In this document: positions 1 to 30,300 of the stretch, piece by piece
How the letters are laid out: the number at the start of each line of letters is the position of its first letter
Numbering within the stretch: the stretch's first letter is position 1
Source: Bactericera cockerelli
Lineage: Eukaryota > Arthropoda > Insecta > Hemiptera > Triozidae
Reading direction: 5' to 3'
Length of the DNA stretch: 64,000 bases
NCBI GenBank assembly: GCA_024516035.1
Contig: CM044955.1
Span: 52,272,372 to 52,336,371, forward strand
The notes under the pieces: generated by a model
Database searches by the model: none
Told to the model about the DNA's origin: nothing
What the model saw: the letters and a program-made list of their open reading frames with translations, nothing else
Program-made: the position numbers and the translations under genes

Positions 1-2566
1 TATTATTGTGGAAGTTATTTTTAAATAGAAAGGTATTTTTAATACCACTTGATGTCTTGGCTGTATAGGTACTACTTGGGTAGTATACAGCCTCTAACAA
101 AAAAAATTCCTCTAACAAAAAATTCACTTACGCATAATCTAAAACCTGTATATTTAATTTCTATGTACTAATATTTTACCTGCTTTTATCTGGTACCCAA
201 GTAGTACATCTTCCGTACCCAACTAGTAATTTTTACCTGCGTGTTTGGTATTAAAGTAGTAGTTCTGTACCCAAGTAGTAAACACCGGATGTCTTCTATG
301 GTTATAAAATTTCTGTTTTTTCTTCCTAAAAAGAACGACCCCTTTTTTCGAACCAATCATTTTAACACTTATTAATGAAGATTGTGTTGATAAGAAATCT
401 TGATCCTTGAGGGTATAGAGAAAAAATATTTAGCCGGAGATTTGCAAAAGTTAATAACGTACATTTTAAAAAAAAGATAATATTATTTGTCGTCATAAGT
501 TGGTTATTGAAAAAAATACTAAGTTCTTTACATAAATTGAACTCGAACCTGCTTTATCCAAGTCTGAAGTCTCATGCACTAACCGATCAGCTCTTTGTTC
601 TGAACTTATTTCTTAAGGAAAATTATTTAGCGTGTTTGTCAAAGTATATTAAATAGATTCAATTTATGCTTTTAAAATGCTATATGTATAAAAAAACCAA
701 AAAAAAAAAGAAGTGACCTAATAATGTATTTCAGTATCCTTATATCTCAGTTCAAGACAATAATTTATTACGAAGACTTTAACCTGAATCGAGTTGGAGG
801 ACATAGTTTTGTGACCAAAAAATTTGGCCCAATTGATATTTTTGATTTTGAAATTTATTAAATGGGGTATCAAATGGGGTATCAAATGACTGGTACACTC
901 CACAGAACCACTGTACATCAGTTAAATAAGACAACAACAAAAAATCTGGTGTAAACATCACACGACTTTCCTTATTCCTCAAAAAGAAGTCAAATTCCGC
1001 CACTGGTGACTCAACGGTAACAGATAGCTGAAAATCACTACCAAGTGCGTAATCAGCACCTCAAAATCATTGGATTTGATATGTCATAACCCTAATCTAG
1101 GATGAAAAATAAAAAAGTTAGTCAAATTTCCCCAAAATATCGGCAAATTGGTGCCGAGGTCCAAAAAGTTCAAGATATATATATAAAAAAATGATCAGAA
1201 TGACTTATTTTTTTATTCCAATAAAAATTATTCTCTAACTTTTTGTATCTTTAACCAATCCAAAGGAACAACCCTTGCGGCCACTTTTTGCGGCCGATTT
1301 CAACCAAAGGTTTCGTGGTTCGTTTGGTATAAAAGATCTACTTTCATACCAAATTTCAAGTCTCTAGCTCTTACTGTTCTCGAGATATCTTGTTCACAGA
1401 CAGACAGACGCACGAACTAATGGCTGAAAACAACTTTTTTGGTATCCTGAGGCTTTGATTCGTCCAGAAATGTGAAAAACTGGGTAGGTCAAATTTCCGA
1501 AGAGTACAATACTTTCCTAGCTCATTATAGGATAAGGAAAGTAAAACACACAATGTTTCCAGTCCTGTGAGTCTTAAGAAAAGACCTTTGAGACGGATTC
1601 TGATTGTTGCTTGATTTTTTAGCGCTCAAAAACCGCCAAATGTAAGACTTTTTTAGGGTTCTTACTTCAAACTTTTATCTTAAAAATACATTTATACAGA
1701 AAATTTCTGATATTTATTGAGTACAAAAATGCTTCCAAAAAGATTGAATCTCTATTGAAGTAATTAAATTGAAGCGAAAAAACACCATAAACAATAAAAA
1801 TAACAAAAATGATTTGGAAGATTTCCAACACAAAATATTCCATGCTGAACAAAAATTCCACCCCTGGAGGCTCCAATAATGATGTTTTAAAATTATTTTA
1901 AATAATATGTGGTTTTATTCGATTCCCATGATTTTTTTCAATAACTCTAAGTTAATGCCAAACTTCGCTAACTGCCGGTCAAATTTTAAAATCAGACCAA
2001 TTGATCAAAAAAAGGAGCGTCAGTTGGAGTCTGACCCTTAAATACCCTTTTTGTAATCTCTTATGTTACATGTCAAAAATGTAATATTTATACGTTGTAT
2101 TTCGCATTTCTTCCGTACATTGTATTCCTCTTTGTATCTGTGTATACTTTTGTAAAATAAAAGTACAAATTAAGTTGTGAATACCACAGCAAATAAGCTG
2201 AATTGGAACCAGTTGTTCTTATGTATGTATTAATTTAAAGAAGTGTGTAAAGAGGCTTTATCTTTTCCCCTGTAATATTTTTTAAATCCTGTTTTAAATA
2301 TTTTAAAAATCCTGTTACCTGTTTACGTAATTACATATAATATGCGTGTAAACAGAGATAAAAAAAATAAATAATTGATGTATGTAATATTTATGTTCCA
2401 AATGAAGGTTTATTTATTTATTTAAGTTGTGAATATTTGGCTGTATGGAATGGCCTTGCCTACCAATGCCAGAAAAAGAAGGAAAAAAAAGTTGTGAATA
2501 TGTAATAAAAAATAATCTCTTATGTTGGCTAGAAAATAATTAGAACCCTCGTCTCTTGTGTTTCAG
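1..2566 (+). other. Chk1 intron or upstream sequence, no exon seen
   Basis: AT-rich and without Chk1-like coding sequence. Positions 60-290 repeat the motif GTACCCAAGTAGTA in both orientations. A tRNA-like B-box remnant on the minus strand lies near 541-600. The stretch 1300-1420 has the CAGACAGACAG run and text typical of dispersed insect repeats. Confidence 0.6.
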
Positions 2567-21960
<19,394 letters not shown>

Positions 21961-22290
21961 GCCAGAAGTCAGACGCTACTCGTGAGGAAATCAAAACGTC
22001 ACTTGATCCCCCGCCTTGAGAATTATTGTCATAAAAGAAGTAAAAAGTTTGATCGCTCACTTTTTTTTCTCGTAAGGCACTTTAACTCTGTGTTGGACAG
22101 GTCGTTTGCGCCGAAATCGCTTACTTTTAATCAAGTACTTGGTATTGTTTTTTTATTTGGTATTAGGAATATAATGACCAGTTTCGTCAATGTAATATCT
22201 CTTTAACATCTAGATTTCTTGAGACTGTAGAAATGTTTACATACTTTGTATTTATTTTTTTTGACCTGTGAGCAAATGTTTTATATTTAT

Positions 22291-22296
22291 AATAAA
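22291..22296 (+). other. Candidate Chk1 polyadenylation signal
   Basis: First AATAAA downstream of the Chk1 stop codon, 331 bases after it. A second AATAAA lies at 22794-22799. Choice between them is inference only. Confidence 0.45.
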
Positions 22297-22479
22297 ACAA
22301 CACCGCATGAAGAACATCTTACAAGTAAAAGATCTCTTCCAATTTTTGAGAGGTTGGAAGAGTTCCTCTATGTATTATTAATATTTATGAGAAGTGAGTT
22401 CGAAATTAATGGAAAACTTTTTAAAATGAGAAAATGTTTGGTCTCTATTTACTTTTCTCGTTTTATTCTGAAACGTAAC

Positions 22480-22620
22480 TTTCGACTGCATGGTCATATT
22501 ATCACGATGGGGTTTTCACCCTCCATTCGCTGGAAATTCTCAAACCAGCAACTCGCATTAACCTCGTCCAGCCTGAGAGGGGCCAGGAATAGCCAGCATT
22601 AAGAGGTACCACAATGTTGA
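22480..22620 (-). mobile_element. SINE tail fragment (5S-type family)
   Basis: Minus-strand tail with GGGTTTTCACCCTCCATTCG and ACTCGCATTAACCTCGTCCA on the + strand, matching other copies. The head is not preserved. Confidence 0.6.
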
Positions 22621-22802
22621 GGGTTAAACTCACGGCAAGAGTTTAAAAGCCACTTTTTTTTTATGAACATTTAGGTCTATAACAACCGAAGTCCTTGGCC
22701 CAAAAGCCACTTCATATTATCTTCTGAAAGATCGACGTTGCTTAACTCGATTGTATTTAACGTGGTATTTCCGATGAATTTTCGTTTTAATGTAATAAAT
22801 AC

Positions 22803-23357
22803 AAGTTTAAAAAGTCGTTTAAAATTTTAGTTTTTTTCATCGAAGAATTTTTCTCCGCCACAAAAATTAGCTAACAAAATTATATTCATTTGAAAGAAAT
22901 TTCATTTTTCCTTATCTGAGATTTAATTTTTTTGACGAAGAAAGACACGACAGAAGAAACGGGAAGACCGGCAAACCCTACTCCCATCTGCCTCCGCCCA
23001 AAACACACAACGACGCCGATCACCCGGGCGGCACAACACCAACAATACTGACGGCAAAGTTACACCGAATAACCAGCCCCTCCTTCCACCCACTGGTTAC
23101 GAGGACACCACCACCGAGGGCAAGGGAAAACCGAGTGGCCACAGTTCCAAACATAGGGGCAAATTTTCAGACGAATGACCAGAGTTCCAGACAAAAGCGA
23201 TTATTCACCAAGAAAAATAAAATCTTAGATAAGGAAAAATGAAATCTCTTTCAAATTAATATTATTTTGTTATCTAAGAAATTAACCTGAATTTTTGTGG
23301 GGGGAAAAATCTTCTATTGAAAAAAAAAAACTAAAATTTAAAAGATTTTTTAAACTT
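22803..23357. mobile_element. Long-TIR element with GC-rich core
   Basis: Inverted repeats of about 140-150 bp (22803-22945 and 23208-23357; shared text includes TTTCATTTTTCCTTATCT and CACAAAAATT) enclose a core of about 260 bp that is much richer in G+C than both arms and flanks. Architecture resembles MULE-type or other long-TIR DNA elements. The target duplication was not resolved. Confidence 0.65.
22934..23242 (+). other. Open frame without ATG in the core of the long-TIR element
   Basis: 102 codons without a stop (DEERHDRRNGKTGKPYSHLP, then RTPPPRARENRVATVPNIG), ending at TGA 23240-23242. No start codon in the core and no family I recognise. Composition (Pro, Arg, Thr, Asn) differs from flanking AT-rich DNA. 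It could be a captured exon or chance openness of GC-rich sequence. Confidence 0.35.
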
Positions 23358-23695
23358 CTATTTAATGTTTACTATGTTTAGGTATGTATGTTTTTCTCTT
23401 TTAATTTGTTGTATATACTTTACTATCAGTGCCATCTCTATACATATAGTTATCTCATATCTTTGCCAATCTACCTACCCATTAGAGGTGTTCTGTTACC
23501 AATATCACAGCTCAAAGGGTAATAGATAATCCATTTCTTATGTGAATCGACTCCCGATTTCATTGATCACGCTACTTGAGATAGTTATAATAAGTACAAA
23601 AAGGCATAGCCGTACCAACAAGTGCGGTCATGCTTAGGTCATTTCATTTTTGTCCTGTTGCGAAGTACGGCAAATGTTTATTTAAAATAAATTAA

Positions 23696-23934
23696 CCCAG
23701 ATGGGGCTGACGTCCTTCCAGAAGACGTCCTTCTGGAAGGACGTCAGCCCCATCTGGTGAAAGGTACTACGTTGTGGATTTTTTCTAATTAATTCAGCTT
23801 GTTGAGGTTAGTTGGCGACACCTTAAGCTCTTTGTTTTGAGTCCGAGTGATAAGTTGACAGCACTTATTTTGATTCAGGACTCAATTTATATCACTCCAA
23901 AAAAATAAAACAAAAAATTTCACGCGTTATCTGG
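23696..23934 (-). mobile_element. TTAA MITE with 61-bp near-palindrome, copy 2
   Basis: Same family as 19017-19258, in the opposite orientation, flanked by TTAA at 23692-23695 and 23935-23938. The palindrome here has lost one base at its centre (AGAAGACGTCC). Confidence 0.85.
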
Positions 23935-23984
23935 TTAATGTTTTTAATATTGAAAATTAAGTTGTCTTTTATTTCATATTTCTA

Positions 23985-24090
23985 CATTATGTCCAATGTC
24001 CATAGTACAGAATAGTTTTTTCCACCCAGCCGGAATTCGAAACAAGGTCCCCGTGTGTGCAAGCCTAGTCCGATCCTTCACCGTGACTAT
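23985..24090 (-). mobile_element. tRNA-derived SINE, family A, fragment
   Basis: Remnant of the tRNA-like head (GCCGGAATTCGAAACAAGGT, GTGTGTGCAAGCCTAG, TTCACCGTGACTA on +). Confidence 0.55.
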
Positions 24091-24357
24091 TTTTAACTCT
24101 TGTTTATTTTATATCACTGAATTGTTCTGCTAAGGTTACAAACAGGATTTGACCAGCTCAATTCAATCAGGCTGCCTGGGGGGTGTTAGTTGTTTGATGA
24201 ATTCTGATTATTTATAATAAATAAAAAATATTTTAAGTTTCCGTCCGCCAGGAAGGGAAGGATACAAGCATCGTTGCCTCTTTGAATGGCTAGACCAATT
24301 ATTTTGGAAGGAAAAATAATTGGCGGAGATTATGATAAATTTAATTTGGTAGTTTTT

Positions 24358-24635
24358 TTTAAGTTGGGTTTAACGTCGCTTTCAACTATGGTCATATCAC
24401 GACGGGGGGATCCAGAGACTTGATCTAACGAGAACTGGTGCATTCAACGCGCCATCAACGCTGGGTAATTATGGTGGTTTGTTTCCACATTTGTTAGTAA
24501 TAACCACATTATTGAAATTGTGTGCTGGGTGAGGTTAATATGGGCAGCAGGTTTGCGAGTCTCCTGTGATTGGAGGGTAACACCCCCGTCGTGATATGAC
24601 CATGCAGTTGGAAGCGACGTAAAAAACCAATATTA
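24358..24635. mobile_element. Two abutting 5S-type SINE fragments in opposite orientation
   Basis: 24358-24465 is a minus copy with its middle deleted: tail (TTTAACGTCGCTTTCAACTA) directly beside head (GAGAACTGGTGCATTCAACG). 24525-24635 is a plus tail (GTGAGGTTAATATGGGCAGC, ending GAAGCGACGTAAAAAACC). Confidence 0.7.
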
Positions 24636-24924
24636 AAAAAAACGTCTCGTGAGTGAGGATAAATTCATGGATTTTGTGGGTTTTGAAACAACGCGCTACC
24701 TGGATTACCAGGTTAGCGCCTTAATACTCGACCACAAACTTTAGTGGTTCTTCTATACATCAGTCAGTAAATATTTCATTATTGAAAATCATAACCCCTG
24801 CATGTGTGCTACAACTGCTACATTAGAAAAAAAATCGGAGCAAGAAAATATTTTTTTTTTTTTACAGAAACGAACACAATACTTCCAATTTCTAATTTTA
24901 GAAATTTATCGGAAGTAATATTTG

Positions 24925-25090
24925 GGTGACCATTCAAATTCGAACCGTCCCGTCCTGATGCTAGTTACTCCCGGCCCTACACAGGGTGAGGTTAATGAGG
25001 GTAGCTGGTTGCTAAGTTTCCAACGAATGGAGGGTAAGTTCCCCGCCTCGATATAACCTCAGCATTTGAAAGGGAAATTAAACCCCCAAA
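24925..25090 (+). mobile_element. 5S-type SINE, middle and tail
   Basis: GGGTGACCATTCAAATTCGA, then GGGTGAGGTTAATGAGGGTA and GAATGGAGGGTAAGTTCCCC. Head truncated. Confidence 0.65.
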
Positions 25091-25099
25091 CACATTAAG

Positions 25100-26160
25100 T
25101 GCAGCGACAGCAGTAGACAGGATATTGAGTACTTCCAAAAACCGTTACATTTTAGTGGAACCAGATATACCCCACTGAACCCCAGTGCTCCTGATTTATT
25201 ACTTTCTATTTCCTAATGTAAGTTATAGAAAGTATTATTGTTTTATCTGAAAAGATGTTTTTAGAAATGTAGAAAAAAAATAACATCAAAATTAAATTCA
25301 TTAGCATGTTTTATTTTATTATTTCAAATTAATTTATTTCATATTTTTTCGATTTTTTATGTTACAGTTTTTTTCTCAATCTATATTATTTTGATAGTAT
25401 TATAAATCAATATAGTATTTTTTATGACTTATTTATATAGATTAGGTACAGTAGTCAAGAGGTTTTACATTCCTTTGATCTTTATCAATTTTTTTATGAT
25501 TAAAGTTTTTTTATGAGGTGTTATGTACAAGCGTTAATTCTCTCCCATGGTTATAATGATGTTTTTTGTGGCATGACTACTTCTTTTGGGTTGAAATCAG
25601 ATTATGAATACTATTTTTAAAATACTTTCTGTGTCATAAAATAGCCACTGAAAATTATTGTAATTAAGAAAAATATTTTACTAATATAAATATTTTAGAC
25701 CCTCAATAAATAGGTATAATTAGGGTCTAAAATATTTATGTTTATTTTGGGTCAACGTTGTGTCAAATCATTTAAGGGTAGCTCAGCAAACAAAAAAAAA
25801 CAATGTTATATTTTACCAAGGTAGATAGATACGAAGTACCTAGTTCGCCTAATAAGGAATGTAAAACAAGTTATGTATTTACAACTAAATAAAATTTAAA
25901 CATTAGGTGAAATAAACAATATGGAGATCACAATAGTTTACTAAATATTAATTCACTAATTAAAGCTATGTAAATTTTAGAAAAGAAATTCCTAAATTAA
26001 TTCGTTCAAAATTTCTGACTTGTGGCAAGGGGAATTATTATTGTATTTTTTACTATGAACAAATCTGTGTTCCTATTTCACTGTATTTTCATATGAACAG
26101 ATAAATCAAAGGTCACCGTCGCCGATTCGATAGTTTATAACTATCTTAGATTGCTATAGA
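25100..26160. other. AT-rich spacer, nothing recognised
   Basis: Only a small inverted repeat is seen: AATATTTTAGACCCT near 25688-25702 and AGGGTCTAAAATATT near 25720-25740. Confidence 0.5.
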
Positions 26161-26184
26161 TTGTTCTCCCTGTTATTTCCATGT

Positions 26185-26475
26185 AATGGTCCTGATGTTC
26201 CATGTCGATGGTCCTGTGGTTCCTTTTTCAATATTCCCTGGTGGTTCCATTTCAATCTTCCTTGGTGGTTCCATTTTAATGTTCCCTGGTGGTTCCATTC
26301 AATATTCCCTGGTGGTTCCATTTCAATCTTCCTGGTGGTTCCATTTTTAATGTTCCTGTGGGTTCCATTTTAATGTTCCATGGGGTTCCATATCAATCTT
26401 CCTTGGTTTAATATTAATGTTCCCTGTGGTCCATTTTATGTTTCCTGGTGGGTTCCTATCAATCTTCCCTGTATT
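26185..26475 (+). repeat. About 23-bp minisatellite
   Basis: Degenerate tandem units of CCCTGGTGGTTCCATTTCAA plus TCTT, alternating with a variant ending TTTTAATGTT, roughly a dozen copies. Confidence 0.85.
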
Positions 26476-26649
26476 ATTCTCATATTGGTATATCTGGACT
26501 TAGTACTTGTCGAGGTCATCACAGATTGAAACTTGCTAGATCTGAGGAGAGAAGTGGAAAGATAAAATATTGTTAGTTTAATAATGTTGTAGTTCCTTGG
26601 TATCGCTACAACTTTAGTAAATAAAGTGCTATGGCTTTATTTGAACATA

Positions 26650-27245
26650 GCAATGAACACTTGAACTGCATATTTCTACTTTGAACTTGTTTGTCTTCTA
26701 CTTTAACATTGATTTGTCTTCCACTTTGAACATAGCTCTGTCTTCTACTTTGAACAGTCCAATGGCTTCTAATATTTGAACATACAATGGCTTCTACTTT
26801 GAACATACAATAGTTTCTACTTTGAACATAGCTTGTCTTCTACTTTGAACATACCAATAGTTTCTACTTTGAACATAGCTCTGTCTTCTACTTTGAACAT
26901 ACATAGTTTCTACTTTGAACATAGCTCTGTCTTCTACTTTGAACATACCAATAGTTTCTACTTTGAACATAGCTCTGATTTCTACTTTGAACATACCATT
27001 AGTTTCTACTTGAACATAGCTCGTCTTCTACTTGAATCCATAGTTTTCTTTAACAATGCTGTCTTCTACTTTGAACATGAAATAGCTTACTTGAAGTAGC
27101 GTTCCCTACTATTTCGAAGATAGCAATTGCTTTACAACTAAAATACAATGGCTTCTATTTTAACATTTATTTCTTCTACAATGGCTTCTAGTTACATAGT
27201 TGGCTTTACAATGTTTTTACTTTAAACATAGCAATGGCTTCTACA
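26650..27245 (-). repeat. About 24-bp minisatellite next to a PDZ exon
   Basis: Units of CTTCTACTTTGAACATAGCT plus CTGT or a CCAATAGTTT variant, over twenty copies. The last copies before the exon read TTTAAACATAGCAATGGCTT, one base from the exon's own TTTGAACATAGCAATGGCTT. Confidence 0.85.
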
Positions 27246-27254
27246 TCTACTTAC

Positions 27255-27387
27255 TTGCTTCCTAAGCTATCTCGTCTTCCCACATGCAACACTACAGTTC
27301 CCACTTTGATGTCTTTGAACATAGCAATGGCTTCGGCGTGAGTCTTGTTCTCCAGTGGAGTTCCGTTGATTGCAATGATCTCGTCTC
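27255..27387 (-). CDS. PDZ scaffold exon E (PDZ second half)
   Basis: Acceptor CCCCAG, reads (G)[19 protein letters not shown] and [20 protein letters not shown], completing the PDZ fold started in exon D. A GTAAGT donor follows at 27254; without splicing there, a TAA at 27251-27253 would end the protein after GSK. No later exon was found. Confidence 0.8.
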
Positions 27388-30300
27388 CTGGGGAGAGGAA
27401 GACCCACAATGTGGTTATAGATGCAGAATAACAGTAGTACAACTTTTTTTTATAATGACACAAGGCGAGGTCAATGCTCAAAACATTTTTTACCACCTAA
27501 CCCTCAGAGTCTTATCACTATGTGTGCTCACATACTCAAATAAATGAGAGAAAAATCCAAGAATGGGTTGGATTCGATCCACGAATCTATGCGAAAGACA
27601 AAACAAGTCTTGCGCCTTAAACGATTTAGTACGGAATTTTTTTTTTTTTTTTTTTTTTTTTTTAAGTGGGGTTTAACGTCGCTTTCAACTGCCATGGTCA
27701 TATCACGACGGGGGTTTTACCCTCCATTCGCAGGAAACTCACAAACCTGCTACTCAATGACCTCAACCCAGCTGAGTGGGATCCGGGAAAAAGCCAGCGG
27801 TCAGCAAATTTGATGTCCACCCATCCAGGTCTTAACCTCGCTGGAATGTCGCTTAAACATTCGGTGGTTCTGAAGGAACCGGTGTATGTCAAACATGCCA
27901 TCGACGCTGCTAAATTTTTTTTTTATAATGTACAAAATATTTAGTGTATTTTAAATAATACATAATATAAATTCTAACTTAACAAGAAATTTCAAAACAT
28001 TTTTTAAAATACAAAGATAACACAGTAACATACCTAGTAAATTCGAATAATCATAAACTCATTTTTCCCCCTAATATTAAATTTTCCTAACGTTTCTTTT
28101 AATTCTTTTTTATTAAGACAGGTTATTCAAATTAAATTCAAATATACCTACATCAATCCTTCCACTACCATGTACCTCATGGACTATCAATGCTTGGTCC
28201 CTAACACTTAGAGGAGGCCTCAAAACTCACCTTCTCTCAACTTCTCATTCTCTGCCGCCTGGCCCGACTGGAAGATTGTCTTCACAAAGATGCCTAGGTT
28301 GCCTTTCGGAGAATCGCGGCCCCCGACAATGCTGAAGCCGAGAGACTTCTGGCCCGGGCCCTTCTGGAAGGCCACGGTGAAACATGGACAGGGTGAGGGA
28401 TTTCGGCCGCTTGAGGGTGGCGCATTTGGCGCTGGTAGGGGCGACGTCTGGCGGTTGCCTTGGGGGTTGTTCTCGACGAGACTCTTGCGGCGCGGGGATA
28501 GACCGTCGAACTGACAAGAGAATTTCCGCATTCCTGGAAAAAAAAAGGGCAGACTTAAATTATTCCTATGTATGGTCAAGTAGTCTGGCTGGGGACTATA
28601 AACAGGGACTAGACCAGCAGTCTGGCTGGAGGACTATAAACAGGGAGTAGACCAGCATTGGTTGGTTCTGGGGGCCCTTGTCAATTATTAGCCTCCTTGT
28701 AAAGACAGTGGTAGAAGTGATGAGTCATTTCTCCACTGTCTGGCTACCATCGTTCACGATGACGCCACCCTATGATGATGATTGGTCAAGTTCATAATAC
28801 CCTATTATTTTACCCTTGTGTATTTGAGAAAAAAAGAGAAGAGAACTCATGACCATAAAGAGCTGCAATCCACAATACTTTGGACAAATAATGCGAAACC
28901 AAGACAGATGAATAGGGATAACAAGCTTCAGGTGGTGAATTCATATATGGCTCAGAGTTTAAAAGGAAAGGCGAACAAGACCAGAGCAAGGCAAGGATGA
29001 TCATCATTTTTCAACTAAAAAACAATAAAACCAAAAACTCACAGCTACCGTAGTACTTTAACGGATCTTGACGCAATTAATCTCATATTTTTTGTCGGCA
29101 TTGGGTGACGTTTAGTCAAGTCTTTTCCTCAGGAAAACGAAAACCTTCCTTACAACTTTACATTGGACTTGCCGCATCTCGGTCATGGTTTTTGTCGCGC
29201 TGGTCGGGGCGTCATGTCAGTCTTCTTTCAGGCAGAAACTTTTCAAGTTTCAGCATGGACAGTTGGCGCCTCGGATTGCGGAGACCGATTTCCACATGGT
29301 TGCGCGATGTGGGGCGTTGTGCTCTTGATGTAGATATTCCTTTTGGCAATCTTTGAAGTGTCCTACAAGGAAGGTTCGTCCTCTGGAATTAGCGAGACGA
29401 GATTTAAAGTGTTCGCAATTGTTGAAGGCTTCTTTTGGATGGTAATTGATGTGTTACTTTGTTAGCTCGCGCTACAATGGAAGCGTCCGCCTTTAGAGAA
29501 AAACGTTCAATTAATGATTTATTTAAGTTTAATCATGAGCAATACATTATAATGTATAAAGTACACGTCGAGCGATTATTAAAAAATAAAAATATAGCAT
29601 TAGAAGATAAAATTAAAAGCTAAGCAAAAAAAAATAGAAAAAATAAAAAAATTTTTAAATGTAAAATAATAGCAATATTTTACATATTATAACTGTAAAC
29701 TGATAGCTAATAACATAATTATGGGTAATTATGTATTAAATTTGACTCAATGAATTTTAATTATATTATATGTTGTAGCTAAACTTTATATCTGAGGATT
29801 TACAGTCTAAAACCTCAGATCATTTTACTTTCTGATCATACCTATCTCATTTAACTAGGTATACATATCAAGTACTTTGAATATTTTAAATTAACCCCCG
29901 TTAGACGATCAGAATATTCGGTCACAATTAGCATTAAGCAAGGTACTTCACAGAGTTCCCCTAGTAACTAGGGAACTCATGGTTTATTTACAAACGAAAT
30001 TTTCTGTTCCTACACAATCAAACTCTGTTTAAGTACTTTTTGCCAGTCAACCTTATGCATAAATCACATGTAAATTTTTCTTTGATATCGCTAGAAGGTA
30101 GAGGGGCAAGGACTCTGAATGTTACAGACCTCTCTTTAAATAAATAATATTTCATTTAAAAAAAACTCTCTTTAACCTGCAAGAATGAGATTAAAGAGTC
30201 CCTTTAATCTACAGTCCAAACAGAGTCCAATAAATATGGTGTTATTTTCGAGTCTACTATTAAAATACACGCTCTCACCTTACATTCAAACTCAACACAA

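Noticed and set aside
28220..28579. Frameshift inside PDZ exon D at TTTC near 28385
   Set aside because: The exon is fully open in the PDZ frame; the shift would only be needed if exon C were spliced directly to it, which is unlikely. Kept as an alternative in the exon entry.
29105..29356. Plus-strand 83-codon frame
   Set aside because: No recognisable domain; likely openness from G+C-rich sequence. Minus-strand pieces are equally plausible.
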